Translations under genes and position numbers: made by a program
Notes under the pieces: model-generated
The model's input: the letters and a program-made list of their open reading frames with translations, nothing else
The model's database searches: none
Told to the model about the DNA's origin: nothing
Source: Rhizoclosmatium globosum
Taxonomy: Eukaryota; Chytridiomycota; Chytridiomycetes; Chytridiales; Chytriomycetaceae
DNA length: 54,376 bases
Direction: 5' to 3'
NCBI GenBank assembly: GCA_002104985.1
Contig: MCGO01000241.1
Coordinates: 1 to 54,376, forward strand
Part shown: one piece after another, positions 9,110-19,697 of the stretch
Numbering within the stretch: the stretch's first letter is position 1
Layout of the letters: each line of letters begins with the position of its first letter

Positions 9110-11900
9110 TTACTTTTCCCACTGAACTCCACTGACAAACGATTCACACACATTCCGCACCAAGTGGTTGCTCCACACAAGCTCTGCGTCTTCCATCGCA
9201 AACAGCGCCAATTGTTCAGCGGCATCCATATCCTTCACCATTCGTTCCGTAATACGTCCGTCTCCACTACTAGCTGTAGCCGCACCAGCCCACTGATTAT
9301 CAAGCTCTAGTGCAGTTGCAGGTGGACTTTTGTGCGAAGTAGGACTGACGTTAAAGTCGCTAACAACCCCTGGCTCATCCCCAATCAAACTCCCACTATT
9401 CGCTCCACCAATACTCCAATCGTCTTCAATCGCAGGCGCGTTCACAACACTCTCAGCCCCAAACTCCTCTTCCGCAGCCACATCCTCAGAAGAATCATCT
9501 CCCCAATTCGGCGCACTCATAGCCTGTTGCGCAGGACTCAACCCAAACCACGCATCCCGCTTCACATCCCCCAACACTCTCGCCCTCGCTTTCCCACCCG
9601 CCGGCGCAGGCGACGACCCCGCCGAACCAGCAGCAACCGAACTAGCACTCATCCGCTCCCTCACAGCCTTCTCCACATACCCACCTTCAACCTTCCTCCG
9701 TTCCCGCCCTTCACGCCCTCGGATCCTGCTATCCCGCCACCGCAGAATATTCCGCTCAACAAGACTCTCAACAAGACTCATTTTCGCGAGACTCAGTTGC
9801 GCGACGGGGAGGACACCCCCGCGCATGAGGATGTCGAGGAATAGTTCGCGGAGCTCTTCTTCGGTGGAGAGTTGGGGTGTTTGGTATGTGTATGAGTTGA
9901 GGTAGTCGGATACGGCGGTGGAGGAGCTGATGCTAGTACGGGTTGAGGTTTGATTTGGTTGTTGTTGGGATCGGCGGATTCGGGAGGGGAGGTGTCTTTG
10001 GAGGCGGCGGAGGAAGGAGCGTTCGCGTTTTGTAATGAATGCTGTATTTTTATAATGAGAATTGGCTGAGAGAGGATGTGGATGGGAAACATACTGTGAA
10101 CGTTTGAATAGGTATCTCTAAAGTAATTGTCTAGTTCCAATAAACTGCCGTCAAAAGTCGCTACGAACAGAGAAGCAGTTTCTTCTGTGAAGCGCCGAGC
10201 TGGCTCCTTAATATGTGGGTTCACCTCGTTGAGTAAATATGAAATGACAACGTCATCCTCGACTGATTCAACGGCATGCAACTTGATTGCCCAATCATAA
10301 CCGCGCACTAATTAAAGCCGTAAGTACTGATACATATGTAAAATAACAAACGTACATCGCTTAATGGCCCCAACAGCACTCTTTTCACTAGAACAAAAAG
10401 TAACATCCAGAATTCCTTCCACCTCACACCGCAACAACCAATCAAAGACTTCAGGAATACCATCATACTTGTCCGTCAAAGCATTCCGCTCTTTAAAAAG
10501 CAACTGAATGTCATCAATAATCAGCATCACAGGTCCAGCTTTGCAACGAGCAGCAATCAACCGAAGTGCTTGAGAAATATGATGGAATGCACGCATATCA
10601 ACGTCACTTTGAGGTGCAGTCGTTCGAGTTGTGCCGAGTTGTCGTTGAAGTAACGAAGAATGACGGCTGTTGTTTGAAGTCATTGGTGCTGAATAATTTT
10701 CGTTGCTATCTTGCTCTGGCATAGCTAATTCATCATTCTCGTCATCTGTAGTAGGTTGCACAAATCCGAGGGACGTTTTGACAGCTTGAATCCACGCATC
10801 TCGCCTCACGGTCATGAGTACTTTTTCTTCTCCTTCCATCTCTGTGTCAGTCTCTGTGAATGCGGTAACAGATTGTTCTAAGTAAGGTGAGGCTTTAATA
10901 TTTCAATTGATAATGCGCCCAACAAACCTTCATCGTCCTCATCTTCATCCAATGACGAAGCTCCGTGTTTTTTCCTCAACACATGACTGAGCTGCAAGTA
11001 AATTGCTGGTCGCTGTGACCCTTCATCACTAATGTATTGTCGTAGAGCCGTGCCCTTTCCTAGTCCTGGCGGTCCTTCAATCAACACCAGTCGGCCGCGT
11101 TGTTTTGCCGATTTGAGCTCGGAAACAATATGAGCGATTTGTGCATGGAATGGTGGGAGAGATGTTGATGATCTTATGGACACGGTAGCTCCAGATCTGT
11201 AACGTTATGGTTCAGTGGGGTTTGAACAATTGGTAACACGATAGAGAACCACACTGTCCATCACACCATCCTCATTATCAAACCAAAAAAACACGTACCC
11301 AACAGCTGGTTTCCCAGAAACACCCGCAATTGAATGAGAAAAGGCAGATGTAGGAGCTTCGGCAGGAGGCAGCTCCAAGAGCTTCTCAACAATAGCACGG
11401 ACCAGGACCGGATTCAGGACAGGTGGAGCTTGAGAAGGATCGTCGAGAGCAGCAAGAGAAGCGGGCAGATTGATGGAAGCCTTCTCGATAGTTTGAGTCA
11501 TTTGACGTGCCATGTCAGGCATCGCCAACGGATTCGCGGATGAGGCAGCCGAGTCACCTGATTTGAGCGAGAACGGCGAGTGAGAAGAGCCCATTCGCGT
11601 GTCCGACGTAGTTTGAACGGCAGTACTCGTACTACTAGTACTAGTTGTTGTTTGGGGGAGTCCTTGTTGGTTGTTCGCATCGGATGACTGATTGTTCAAT
11701 TCGCCAAAGTCGATGTCGATGTCGAGTCGGCGGCGCGGCGGAAGTGGCTTCGGCCGCGTTGTTCTTGCTTTCTTTGATGAGGTGAGTTGGATGAGGACAA
11801 TGGCGGACGCGGCTACGGCGACGACCGTGGCTGCGCTGACGAGGAGCCACTTGTGTTGTGTTAGTTGGGTTAGCTGTGTTGGCGTGGTGGGCGTCGGCAT
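9110..11900 (-). CDS. Membrane-anchored P-loop (AAA+/STAND-like) ATPase
   Basis: One five-exon gene. The N-terminal region (ATG at 11900) has a Thr/Gln lead and a membrane span (WLLVSAATVVAVAASAIVLI). A basic Arg/Pro segment and a Ser/Thr-rich linker follow. The ATPase core has Walker A GPPGLGKGT, Walker B VMLIIDDIQLL, a sensor-like strand (ILDVTFCSSE) and a lid-like helix region (SVEDDVVISYLLNEVNP). The C-terminal part has a winged-helix-like segment and a long acidic, low-complexity tail ending at 9110. Exons are 11900 to about 11238, 11196-10928, 10877-10356, 10307-10095 and 10041-9110; the last three introns join in phase and the first is uncertain by a base or two. The family resembles archaeal-type ATPases of the ORC/STAND class; Yme2/Rna12-like mitochondrial proteins are an alternative. 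No function is claimed beyond a membrane-tethered ATPase. Confidence 0.72.
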
Positions 11901-12236
11901 TCGATTGGTTGGTTTGGTGGTTGGTGACTGGGGTAATCTTTAACAGTCAAAGGAAACAGTCAAAGACACTGAAATGATTTGTTCAACCGTGGCAATAAAG
12001 TAAAAGAGTAAGCTTTCTCTTTCTTACTCTTTGCATGCCACGAATACTTTTGATTGTGTCAACAATTGTGCCCTTTTTTGGACCCACGTCACCCAACCCC
12101 TTCCGTTGACCCATAGTTTCAGCAATCAAGAAAACCACGTCAGGCATCAACACCTGTCCATAAAAAGACAAGTGCCATCGCTACTGCAAACCATATCATA
12201 ACAACGATACAACTAAAGCAAACTTAACTAAACAAA
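11901..12236. promoter_or_regulatory. Divergent intergenic region, P-loop ATPase / Hsp20
   Basis: These 336 bases lie between outward-facing starts. I looked for repeated NGAAN/NTTCN heat-shock elements ahead of the Hsp20 gene and saw no convincing array. An A-rich context (AACAAAATGG) surrounds the Hsp20 start. Confidence 0.4.
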
Positions 12237-12833
12237 ATGGGCCTCTTCTCTTTCGCAGTCAAGATTGGAATCCTCGCCTACGCCATCGATTGGATGCACA
12301 ACAAGAGTCATGAATTCAGAGGGTACCGCAGAGATCAACGATCTATTCAAGACAGTATCTCTGAAACTGCCGAGTAAGTCGTGTCAATTCATTACTGCAC
12401 AGTCATTTCAGTGATTCTAACTTTTGGTCTCAACAGTGAAACCATCAATCAAACTTGTTCCCCACGTTTCCGCCAATGGCTTCATGAATCCTGGTCTTCT
12501 TGTCCAATGCGTGAACGTTCTCGTTTCGCTTCTCATCCAACAATTTCTTCTGCAACTCTTCCAAATGGTCGTACCTCTCTCGAAATTGATGTGCCAGGCA
12601 TCAAGAAGGATGATATGGTCGTGAGTGTCAATGAACACGAAAAAGTGGTGATTGTAAAAGGTACTGCTGTGGGCAATGAACAAGATGGAAGACGGGAGCG
12701 TCATATTGAGGCTCGTATTCCTTTGTCAAGAGTAGCGGATGCTGCAGATGTGAAAGCAACTATGGTGGATGGTGTCTTGAGAGTGGATGTTGGAAAGAAG
12801 GAATTTGAAGGCAGACGTGTTGTTATTGAGTAA
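12237..12833 (+). CDS. Small heat-shock protein (Hsp20/alpha-crystallin)
   Basis: ATP-independent holdase chaperone that binds unfolding proteins. Exon 1 (12237-12373) encodes a hydrophobic N-terminus (MGLFSFAVKIGILAYAIDWM) and a polar segment. A 63-bp intron (12374-12436) joins in phase to exon 2 (12437-12833), which holds an alpha-crystallin domain: LEIDVPGIKKDDMVVSVNEH, a KVVIVKGTA strand, ARIPLSRVADAADVKATMVD and the diagnostic GVLRVDVGK motif. The protein ends FEGRRVVIE, with only a short tail after the domain, so the canonical C-terminal I-x-I motif is weak. Total length is about 177 residues. The hydrophobic N-terminus could serve oligomerisation, or possibly membrane or organelle association. 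Both ends and frame are clean. Confidence 0.85.
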
Positions 12834-12908
12834 CGGCCTCTTTTATTCTTAGCGTTACATTATTCTTTTAAGCTTCTTTCTAACAAATGAACTCTTATTA
12901 CTTTTTAT

Positions 12909-14580
12909 ATGTTTCATCCTTTTTGTCTCTCCATTTATCTACTTTGTGGGCCAATGAGTGGTTGTGACAACCTCCTTGCCGCCTATGTGAGTCCTGCTGC
13001 AGCACAGTCGCCCGACTAACCCTCTCTCAGGAATCCTCTCGAGCAGAGGCATTCTCAAACTGCCCCAGCTCAGTTTATGGTGACAACGGAATGGCTTGCC
13101 TTTGCAGCCAACCTGTCCTCGACGCAATGCTCGCCTACGAACGCAGCTGTACCTCTTTTTCAACTCTTGAATCGCAATACTCAAATTCGGCTGAGTTTGT
13201 CCAGTTCTGCAGGTGTGATTGCGAACTGAAGATGGTTTAATTGACTGATATGATATGAACAGGAACGTAGCTCACGTCACTCTTGCGATCAGTCCATTGA
13301 AATCTACAGCTACTGCGACAGCCAAGCCGAATCCTACCGTTGCGACTAACAAAGCTGACCCCTCAGTCACTGCTCCAGCCCCAACTGTGTCTGCTGCCGT
13401 AACGTTAGCTTCGGCCACTGCTGCCTCTGTTAGTTTGATTGAGAACGGTTCCGAAGGTGAACCGGTGGCCGTGCCATCAGCTGATACAGGGGGAGTTATC
13501 AACAATCCATCACCCTCCGCAACAACCATTCCCAACTCCACAAAGGCGACTGCCACTGCCACTTCTACCTCTACGTCTACAACATCATCAGATTCTAATC
13601 CTCTTGGTATTTCAATCGGTGGTTGGGCTGGTATTGGTGTTGGGGGACTGATTGTTCTGCTGTTCCTTCTACTCTTTATCATTCGATGTTGCAACAAGCT
13701 CAAACGATCTCGAGAAACAAGTACAGCTCTCAGTAGATCAGTCGTTGCGAGTGATGGTAACAGATCCAGCGCTATCAATACAACAGCACGTGACATCAAT
13801 GTTGACTCTGCAATTCGTGACACTATTCCACGGGATCCTCCAAGACACTCCGAGTCTCAAGCACGATTCTCCGGCTCTCCTTTGGCTGGTTCCAACATCG
13901 AAATGACACAAACTAAAGGGAAGGAACCAAGTCGATTGATTGATTTGGATGATGGAGAATCAATCACATCATCTCAACAAACGCCCTCCTTTTTTGACGT
14001 TTACAGTAACCCGGGCAGCACAGGACCAGCTTTGAGTTCTACTTCGTATTCGCATTTCCAACAAACCCCACAACCACCACAACCCCAATACTTTCCCCCA
14101 CAACCCCCAACTCAACGCGCCAGCGTATCATACCAACAACCAGTACCGCACAGAAACTCATACGCCCTTCCATCCTCCACAACATTCAACACAATCTACT
14201 CGAACCCAGAAACCGGAAGCACAAATCACAGAAACTCAGTCCTCGATCTCTACTCCCAACCCAACCCTGAAACCACGTCCCAACACCGGTCGTCATTCAT
14301 CGACACATACGGAACCTTACCAGCTGCCCCCGTCCCACAAAAGCCATTCCCAATCCAACAACAACAACATCGAAACTCGTCCTTCATTCCCCCAACTGAT
14401 CCGTTTGCTGACTACGCGTCTGAGAAGCCACGGCCTGTGAGTATGTCATTCACAGACGTGTATGCTAAGCCTGTGAACGCGCGGGTTGTGCGACAAGGAT
14501 CGAATCCGTTTGAAGAGGATGGGGAGGTTGTTGTTGTGGAACGGAGACAGAGTTTTGCGGATGTGTATAGCCGGTCTTGA
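12909..14580 (+). CDS. Single-pass membrane protein with Cys-rich ectodomain and repeated cytoplasmic tyrosine motifs
   Basis: Not a recognised family. The ATG at 12909 gives a hydrophobic leader (MFHPFCLSIYLLCGPMS); an alternative in-frame ATG is at 12954. Exons are 12909-12986, 13031-13212 and 13263-14580, all in phase. The ectodomain has a small Cys-rich part (NCPSS, MACLCSQP, SCTSF, FCR) loosely like fungal CFEM or copper-radical-oxidase stalk modules. An Ala/Thr/Ser-rich stalk follows. The membrane span (GWAGIGVGGLIVLLFLLLFI) is followed by RCCNKLKR, so the C-terminus is cytoplasmic. The cytoplasmic tail is Pro/Gln-rich and carries six spaced copies of a motif of the form S/T-F-x-D-x-Y: FFDVYSNP, FNTIYSNPE, VLDLYSQP, FIDTYGT, FTDVYAKP, FADVYSRS. 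This suggests a docking or phosphorylation array on a surface sensor. Confidence 0.65.
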
Positions 14581-15648
14581 GGTTTATGATGAATTAGATG
14601 ATACTTTGAACATAATAAATAGATTCAGAAAATTGATCTTATAATTCGCCGCGCTTACTGTTGGAAATAATCCAACCTGAGAAGATCAGGACACCGGCAA
14701 AGAGTCTATTTTTTATAGTTCTTCCAGAATGTAAGATTAGGCATCGTATCTCGATCTTTCTTCTCACAGCATATTATGCGTTTTAGAAAGTTAAATGCTC
14801 TAAAACCAGGATATATTTATGGTTCTGCCATTAAAAACCCAATTTTTGGGAAAAGGTACAGTATTTCATCTAATTATTTCATCAGTTTCTCCTCCATTGC
14901 TGTCCAATTCATCCTTTCATTCTGTTGAACCTTGCTTGTACCTTGTGTGGCAACCGTTGTGGTTGCCACCGCATCCTAATGTTTTTGAAAACTATGTGAA
15001 ATACCTCGCAGAAAGCGCGAAACAAACCACAGTTGGATGACGACAACATGTTCCATATCGAAATCTGTGTCCATAAAATCAGATAACTTTTGAATACCAG
15101 AAGAACTCACCCATTACGTCATTCCTCTGACTTAATCAATAGCTGTTTGAACGTATAATTAAAGTAGTTATTCCGAGATGACTCTGGTTTTGTTGCACTG
15201 TTCAGCATATTCCATATTCGCCATCGTACTCTGTCCGTTCTTCGCTATCGTTCCTTACTTTCCTCCATTCCTACATTCGTTTTTTCCACTCTCATAGGCT
15301 CCTTCCAAAAAATTTAAAGACGTCAACCCTCGAGCTCCCTTCTCACAAAACTCCAATCCATACACTCGTATTTTCTCGCAGCATTGCTCATACCAAAGTC
15401 TTGGTATGCTTTGCTTTATGGTGCTGGCGCCACGCTTGTATGCCTTTACACACTCTTGTGCAGGATTCTATGGCACAAACAATTTCTCCCTGCGCGTTTG
15501 ACTGATACTGAATCTGCTCAACATTTGGATTGGCTTTGGAAACAGGGTGCTTTTTGGTACCAGAACTGGATGGCGGAACAAAATTACTGCGAATAGGGTT
15601 GATACTGAGAGAAATAACTTAAGAAAAATTTCTTAAACAATGTCGACT
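14581..15648. other. Long intergenic region with one doubtful small ORF
   Basis: About 1.07 kb of AT-rich sequence. The only candidate is an open frame at 15384-15596, about 70 residues with one hydrophobic segment (WYALLYGAGATLVCLYTLLC) and a charged tail. It lacks an ATG (it would start at TTG), so it would need an upstream exon. It resembles small single-span mitochondrial subunits in layout only. Nothing else is supported. Confidence 0.3.
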
Positions 15649-15921
15649 TTACCGTGTGGCGTCTTTGTGGTCTTGGCAGAAAACGGTGCCAACACGAGTC
15701 TTGTTTTCACAAGGAATGCCACGTCTCGTGAGAGCCGCGCAACAAGTCCCAGGAATTGCAAGGACAGAAGCAACGGTAACAGCTTGAGCGACTTTTATAG
15801 CGGGGGGAACAGAGGTGCGAAATGATATCTGAATCAAACCAAAACGCGATACGCGAGCACACTTGGAAGGGTGTCTGATTGGAGTTTGAACTTTTGTGAT
15901 TACTGCATTGGTAGAAATCAT
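15649..15921 (-). CDS. Small Cys/His motif protein (C-x-ALT-x-x-G-x-PC / C-x-x-H type)
   Basis: A 90-residue protein. The N-terminus (MISTNAVITKVQTPIRHPSK) is basic, and a central segment is hydrophobic (PPAIKVAQAVTVASVLAI). The C-terminus CCAALTRRGIPCENKTRVGT followed by VFCQDH matches the short Cys/His module seen in many small eukaryotic, viral and phage proteins (DUF5763-like), where three Cys and a His probably bind one zinc. No intron is needed, and the stop is at 15649-15651. Function is unknown. The motif is clear enough to support a real gene despite the small size. The hydrophobic middle plus basic start could be a mitochondrial signal, but that is inference. Confidence 0.6.
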   Translation of the reverse strand: MISTNAVITKVQTPIRHPSKCARVSRFGLIQISFRTSVPPAIKVAQAVTVASVLAIPGTCCAALTRRGIPCENKTRVGTVFCQDHKDATR

Positions 15922-16067
15922 ATTGAAATCATATTATTGAATTCTGGAAGGCGCTTTTGTAATATGTGATAGTCAGGGTGCGCTTGTTTGCTCTTATTTA
16001 TTGATCTGGTGAATTTTTTGTACAAACCAACCGCTTTCTTCAACACAGCAGGCTCTCCCTATTTAAT

Positions 16068-16767
16068 TCACTGCTGCACTAAATACTTATTCACTTTCGT
16101 CAGAAGCCTCTCCCGCATCCCCGCATCCCACTCACTCCTCAAAATAGAATACATTACACTATCAACCCAACCGTCAATCTTGTCATCTCTCCATGACTGA
16201 CGGAAAACACCCTCTAACTTAGCACCACAAGCATTCTCAAGCCATCCACGCATTCCTTGATTCTCTGCATTCGTGACAAACGTAACCCTATTGAATCCAA
16301 GTTGGAATCCGTGATCCAAAACCAAAAACAACGCCTCGGAAGCGAATCCGGAACGGTGAAACTCAGGTAGGATGGAGAGACCGCAGTCGTACGCAAAGTT
16401 ACTATCATGAAAAGACGAGATTAGAAGATCCTATCAGTTCCGTGACAGCAAAAAAACTCAAGTTACTCAACTCCTTCTCAATGCGATAGAACCCACCGCT
16501 TCCAATAAACTCTCCCGTGGAGAAGTGGTTCATTTTGAAGACCTTGAATGCACCTGCTGCATTCTGGGATTCTCGGCGAGCTGCCACTTGTTCCAACGTC
16601 ATGTTTGGATTCATCATCGGAAGGTATTTTGTGAAGGCTTCCGTTGTAAGGCAGCGAAGCTGGTCAGCATCATCGGCTTCAGTTAGGGGATACGTAAGAA
16701 CTACTCTGGCATTAGGTGAATCGAGCTTCAATGTTGTTGGCTCGAACAAGGGTTGAAGGGTTGGCAT
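16068..16767 (-). CDS. GNAT-family N-acetyltransferase (RimJ/RimL-like)
   Basis: Acetyl-CoA-dependent acetyltransferase; substrate unknown. The first exon (ATG at 16767) covers the N-terminal strands and helix (PNARVVLTYPLTEADDADQL) and reaches IGSGGFYRIEKEL. The second part continues with DCGLSILPEFHRSGFASEAL, in which PEFHRSGFASEA corresponds to the pyrophosphate-binding Q/R-x-x-G-x-G/A loop. It then runs through GFNRVTFVTNAENQGMRGWL and a C-terminal helix to the stop at 16068. One intron lies between about 16465 and 16410. The likely donor GTAACT and the acceptor TAG differ by one base from a phase-correct join, so either an indel or another boundary is involved. Typical members act on small molecules or ribosomal protein N-termini. 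Confidence 0.72.
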
Positions 16768-16815
16768 TTTTTGTGTGATTCCAGTCTGATTCGAACAAAA
16801 TGAAGATAATTTATT

Positions 16816-17300
16816 TCAGATTTCATTTAACTGATTCAATTTAGATTGCAGGAGAGCTCTATCATTCTCTGAAATGCCTTCTTTTAAAAGAGCTCGAGTA
16901 AAAGCTGAAATAGCGGCATCCAATACAAAATATTCGCATACGATATCCATGACAATCAAATTCTCAGCTTCTTTATCGGGAGAATCGTATCGAGGTACAA
17001 CAAAATCAGGTAATACCTCACGAGGAAGTCCGTCGAATTTCCGACCAGATGCAAAGTCTATAAAAGGAAGGTTAATCGAATTGACCCTATTACTTCGTTC
17101 CTCCAAAGTTTGGGACGACCAGAGTATTGAATGTAGTGAGACTCAATCTTGATATTTCTCTTACGCATTACTGTCGACGCCGCACTCATTGCTTCTTGAT
17201 CCGAATGTATAAGTTCCTCCCCAACAATTTCCAACAACTCTTCATCTTGCAAAGCGTATGTATTATTTGGCGAGTCAGCTGGATATCCCCTTGATGCCAC
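16816..17300 (-). CDS. Hypothetical two-exon protein, about 150 residues
   Basis: Not recognised. The first part (from ATG at 17300) reads MASRGYPADSPNNTYALQDE and contains an acidic helix and the segment ESHYIQYSGRPKLWRNE. The second part includes FASGRKFDGLPREVLPDFVV, then PRYDSPDKEAENLIVMDIVC and a helical C-terminus rich in Leu/Glu ending LNQLNEI. An intron from about 17101 (GTAATA) to 17067 (TATAG) separates them. The join is off by one base, as in the neighbouring acetyltransferase gene. Amino-acid composition and the splice-like junction argue for a real gene; homology would decide. Confidence 0.45.
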
Positions 17301-17407
17301 AAAGCAGTAGAGAAACTGAATTGTATTTGAAACTAAGTAAAAGGAAAGAGAGAAAGGAGAGGTTATTTAGAATGTGGGCAATAAATACAGGTAGATTCTT
17401 TAATGGT

Positions 17408-19379
17408 TTAATTTTGATAGCACGGAGGAGGAGCCAAAGACTCTTTCGCCGCTTTTTTCTGTTCATTCAAAGCAATGAGTGAATCCAACGCCTCCTGGAA
17501 TCTCAACCGCCGTCCCACAGTAGGGAACGCAAAGTCCTTGACATTCATTTTCAGCAAAGCTCTGCCATCGATTTCTTGCTCTATAACACAAATCAGATTA
17601 ATCCACACATAGCCATGACATGACGACGATAAGTAAAAGCGTACCATTGATAAACAAGAGAATCTCTTGAGTCCCTTCATTCAACGACACCCAGTCAACA
17701 ACGTCCTGGATCGTCCATTCAGAGGGAAGTGCGGGAAGTACAAGTTCTCCAAAGTACGCTGTCTCGACATCCGCACCCCGTTCGCGTAAACCTGCCTGTG
17801 AAGTACGTGCTTCGAGGTGTTTTGATACACTTTGGATAGTCTCATTCATGGTTCCAAAGAGGTTGTTTGTACGCGGTTTCTCTGCATTAGTTTGTTCTGG
17901 GCCGCTACAATAGATGTCCACGTTAGAAAAAGAAAGATTCAATAGAGAAATAAGATTAAATTTGTACCTTGTTGTCATGGACACCATGAATGAAGATGGA
18001 GGAGGGGCAGCAGAAGTTCTACCGCTTCTACCACTTCTACGGCTTCTACGGCTTTCGTCTGTAGCGAATTGGGATGGGGCAAATGAAAATGCAGCTGCAG
18101 AAGCGTTTGATGGAAGTGGTTGCTGTTGTAACTGTCGTTGACGTTCCAACTCTTGCAGCGATAGTTCACGGCTTGTGAAGAGCTGAACTGGTTCATATCG
18201 AGGTTTAGTCCGATCTTCGCTTGGGTCTTTCTTGACATTCTTGTATCGCACATACCAAACACCAAATCCTACCGCTGCCAATACTGCCAAGGTACCAACG
18301 ACGCCTCCTACAATCGCTCCCACAGGAGTCCCAGAATTTCCACCATTATTCTGTGTTAATGCAGCAGCAGCAGTCGTAACAACACCAACAACGGAAGAGG
18401 TGGCAGGCTTTACATTCAATTTGACTGCGCCAGGTGTGCCAGTTCCACAAGCATCCCCAAAACTAAAATATGAACCTTCAATTGCAGATCCTTGACACGA
18501 CGGACCTTGATATGAATTAATTGTAACAGAATTCTGGTCAGGCGAGAGTTTCGCAATCACCGAGTTGACAACATTCTTTGTTGTTGAGGATGGAAAGCAA
18601 ACGTCAAGGCGAATTGCTTGAGCGGGTTTTACCACTGTGCAGGATGTATCGTAATATGGCTGGAATGTAAAGTATGGTGTGGTTGAGAAGAGAGACTGTG
18701 CGGATGCATCGAGGTCGTTTGTTTTTGAACAGGTTGTAGTAATCCATTCACCCGTATCACTGTTGAGCGAGCATTTTGTAGAAGCCGTGCATGTTCTTGC
18801 AGCATATTCATAAGATAGCTTGACTGGAGTTTTGCAGTCGCTTCCAGAGTAGGTGGTAGTTGCTGTGAGTAAGGCAGTAAATCCAATGAGGGAGCTTGTT
18901 GCGCCAGAAAGGCACGAAGAGGGAGCAGTAATAGAACCGACGGTATTTCGTTGAATGTTTGTTGTTGCACAGGTGGGATCGCTATTGAATGTGATGAGGG
19001 ACAGTTGACCAGACGACGGATCAACCACAGCCTTGTTTCCTTGAAAGACAACGTTTCCCGCCTGGTCCTTGTACGCCTGGGCCACGCACGTATTCAGCGG
19101 AAACTGTCGGCCGTCTGTGGGAGGCTGCCCGCACGGATCCGTCGACAGCGTTTGAAACTGGGCAATCGACGAATTGAATACTTTTGCGCCGAATGTTGCG
19201 AGATCGGGCGCGCATTCGGATTTGTACCAGAACCCGGGATTCGACGTGGACACCGTACATGAAGAACGCACATACGACGACGAACAGTCGCCGCCACCGT
19301 CAACTTGGTTGTACTGGATCCGCAGGGGAGAAGTGCATTGCGCATCGCCGTAGTACGTGTAGGCGAGGAGTGTCGGCAT
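17408..19379 (-). CDS. Single-pass membrane protein with Cys-rich ectodomain and cytoplasmic SAM domain
   Basis: A receptor-like layout. The ectodomain (about residues 1-360) has more than 15 Cys in pairs, with repeats of the type TYYGDAQCTSPLRI, TTYSGSDCKTPVKLSY, YYDTSCTVVKPAQ and SYQGPSCQGS, suggesting several copies of one small disulfide module. A Ser/Thr stalk and a Gly/Ala-rich membrane span (VGAIVGGVVGTLAVLAAVGF) follow, then a basic stop-transfer (RYKNVKKD). The cytoplasmic tail has a Gln-rich and Arg/Ser-rich linker. It ends in a SAM domain: WTIQDVVDWVSLNEGTQEIL, EQEIDGRALLKMNVKDF and GRRLRFQEALDSL. Exons are 19379-17968, 17904-17645 and 17580-17408, all in phase. The start MPTLLAYTYYGDAQC has no convincing signal peptide; an upstream exon may be missing. 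Confidence 0.75.
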
Positions 19380-19697
19380 TACGAGGTTTTTCTTGAAACA
19401 CTTTGTTGGTAGGTGGGCAGAACCTCAAATGCACTTGAACAAAACACTATGAATATCAACAACAAAGTCTGAAATAATTTTGTTATTTAGAAATATGAAT
19501 GTAGTGCAGTTACAGTTTGCCATCGGGTTGTCGGCACATTCAAAGGAACTAAAACTCTGTAGAATAGATTCCTCCTGATGAACATATACGGCATATACTA
19601 TCGTTAAAAGAACCTAGCATGAGAAGGAAAAGAGGATAACAGAAGTTCAGAAGAAGTGTTATTCCTCTTTTTTTCTTTTTGCCGTTCCCAACCAAAA
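19380..19697. promoter_or_regulatory. Divergent intergenic region, SAM membrane protein / WD40 gene
   Basis: These 318 bases lie between outward-facing starts and are AT-rich. A TTCCTCTTTTTTTCTTTTTG pyrimidine tract sits directly upstream of the WD40 start. A signal-peptide exon for the minus-strand gene could lie here but was not identified. Confidence 0.4.

Noticed and set aside
9330..9905. A 191-residue + strand frame inside the ATPase tail
   Set aside because: Antisense shadow of the low-complexity tail of the minus-strand ATPase; no features of its own.
11901..12236. Heat-shock element array ahead of Hsp20
   Set aside because: Isolated TTC and GAA triplets occur but not the alternating five-base spacing required.
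14819..15040. 73-residue frame in the 14.6-15.6 kb spacer
   Set aside because: No conserved motif, no splice context and composition like random AT-rich sequence.
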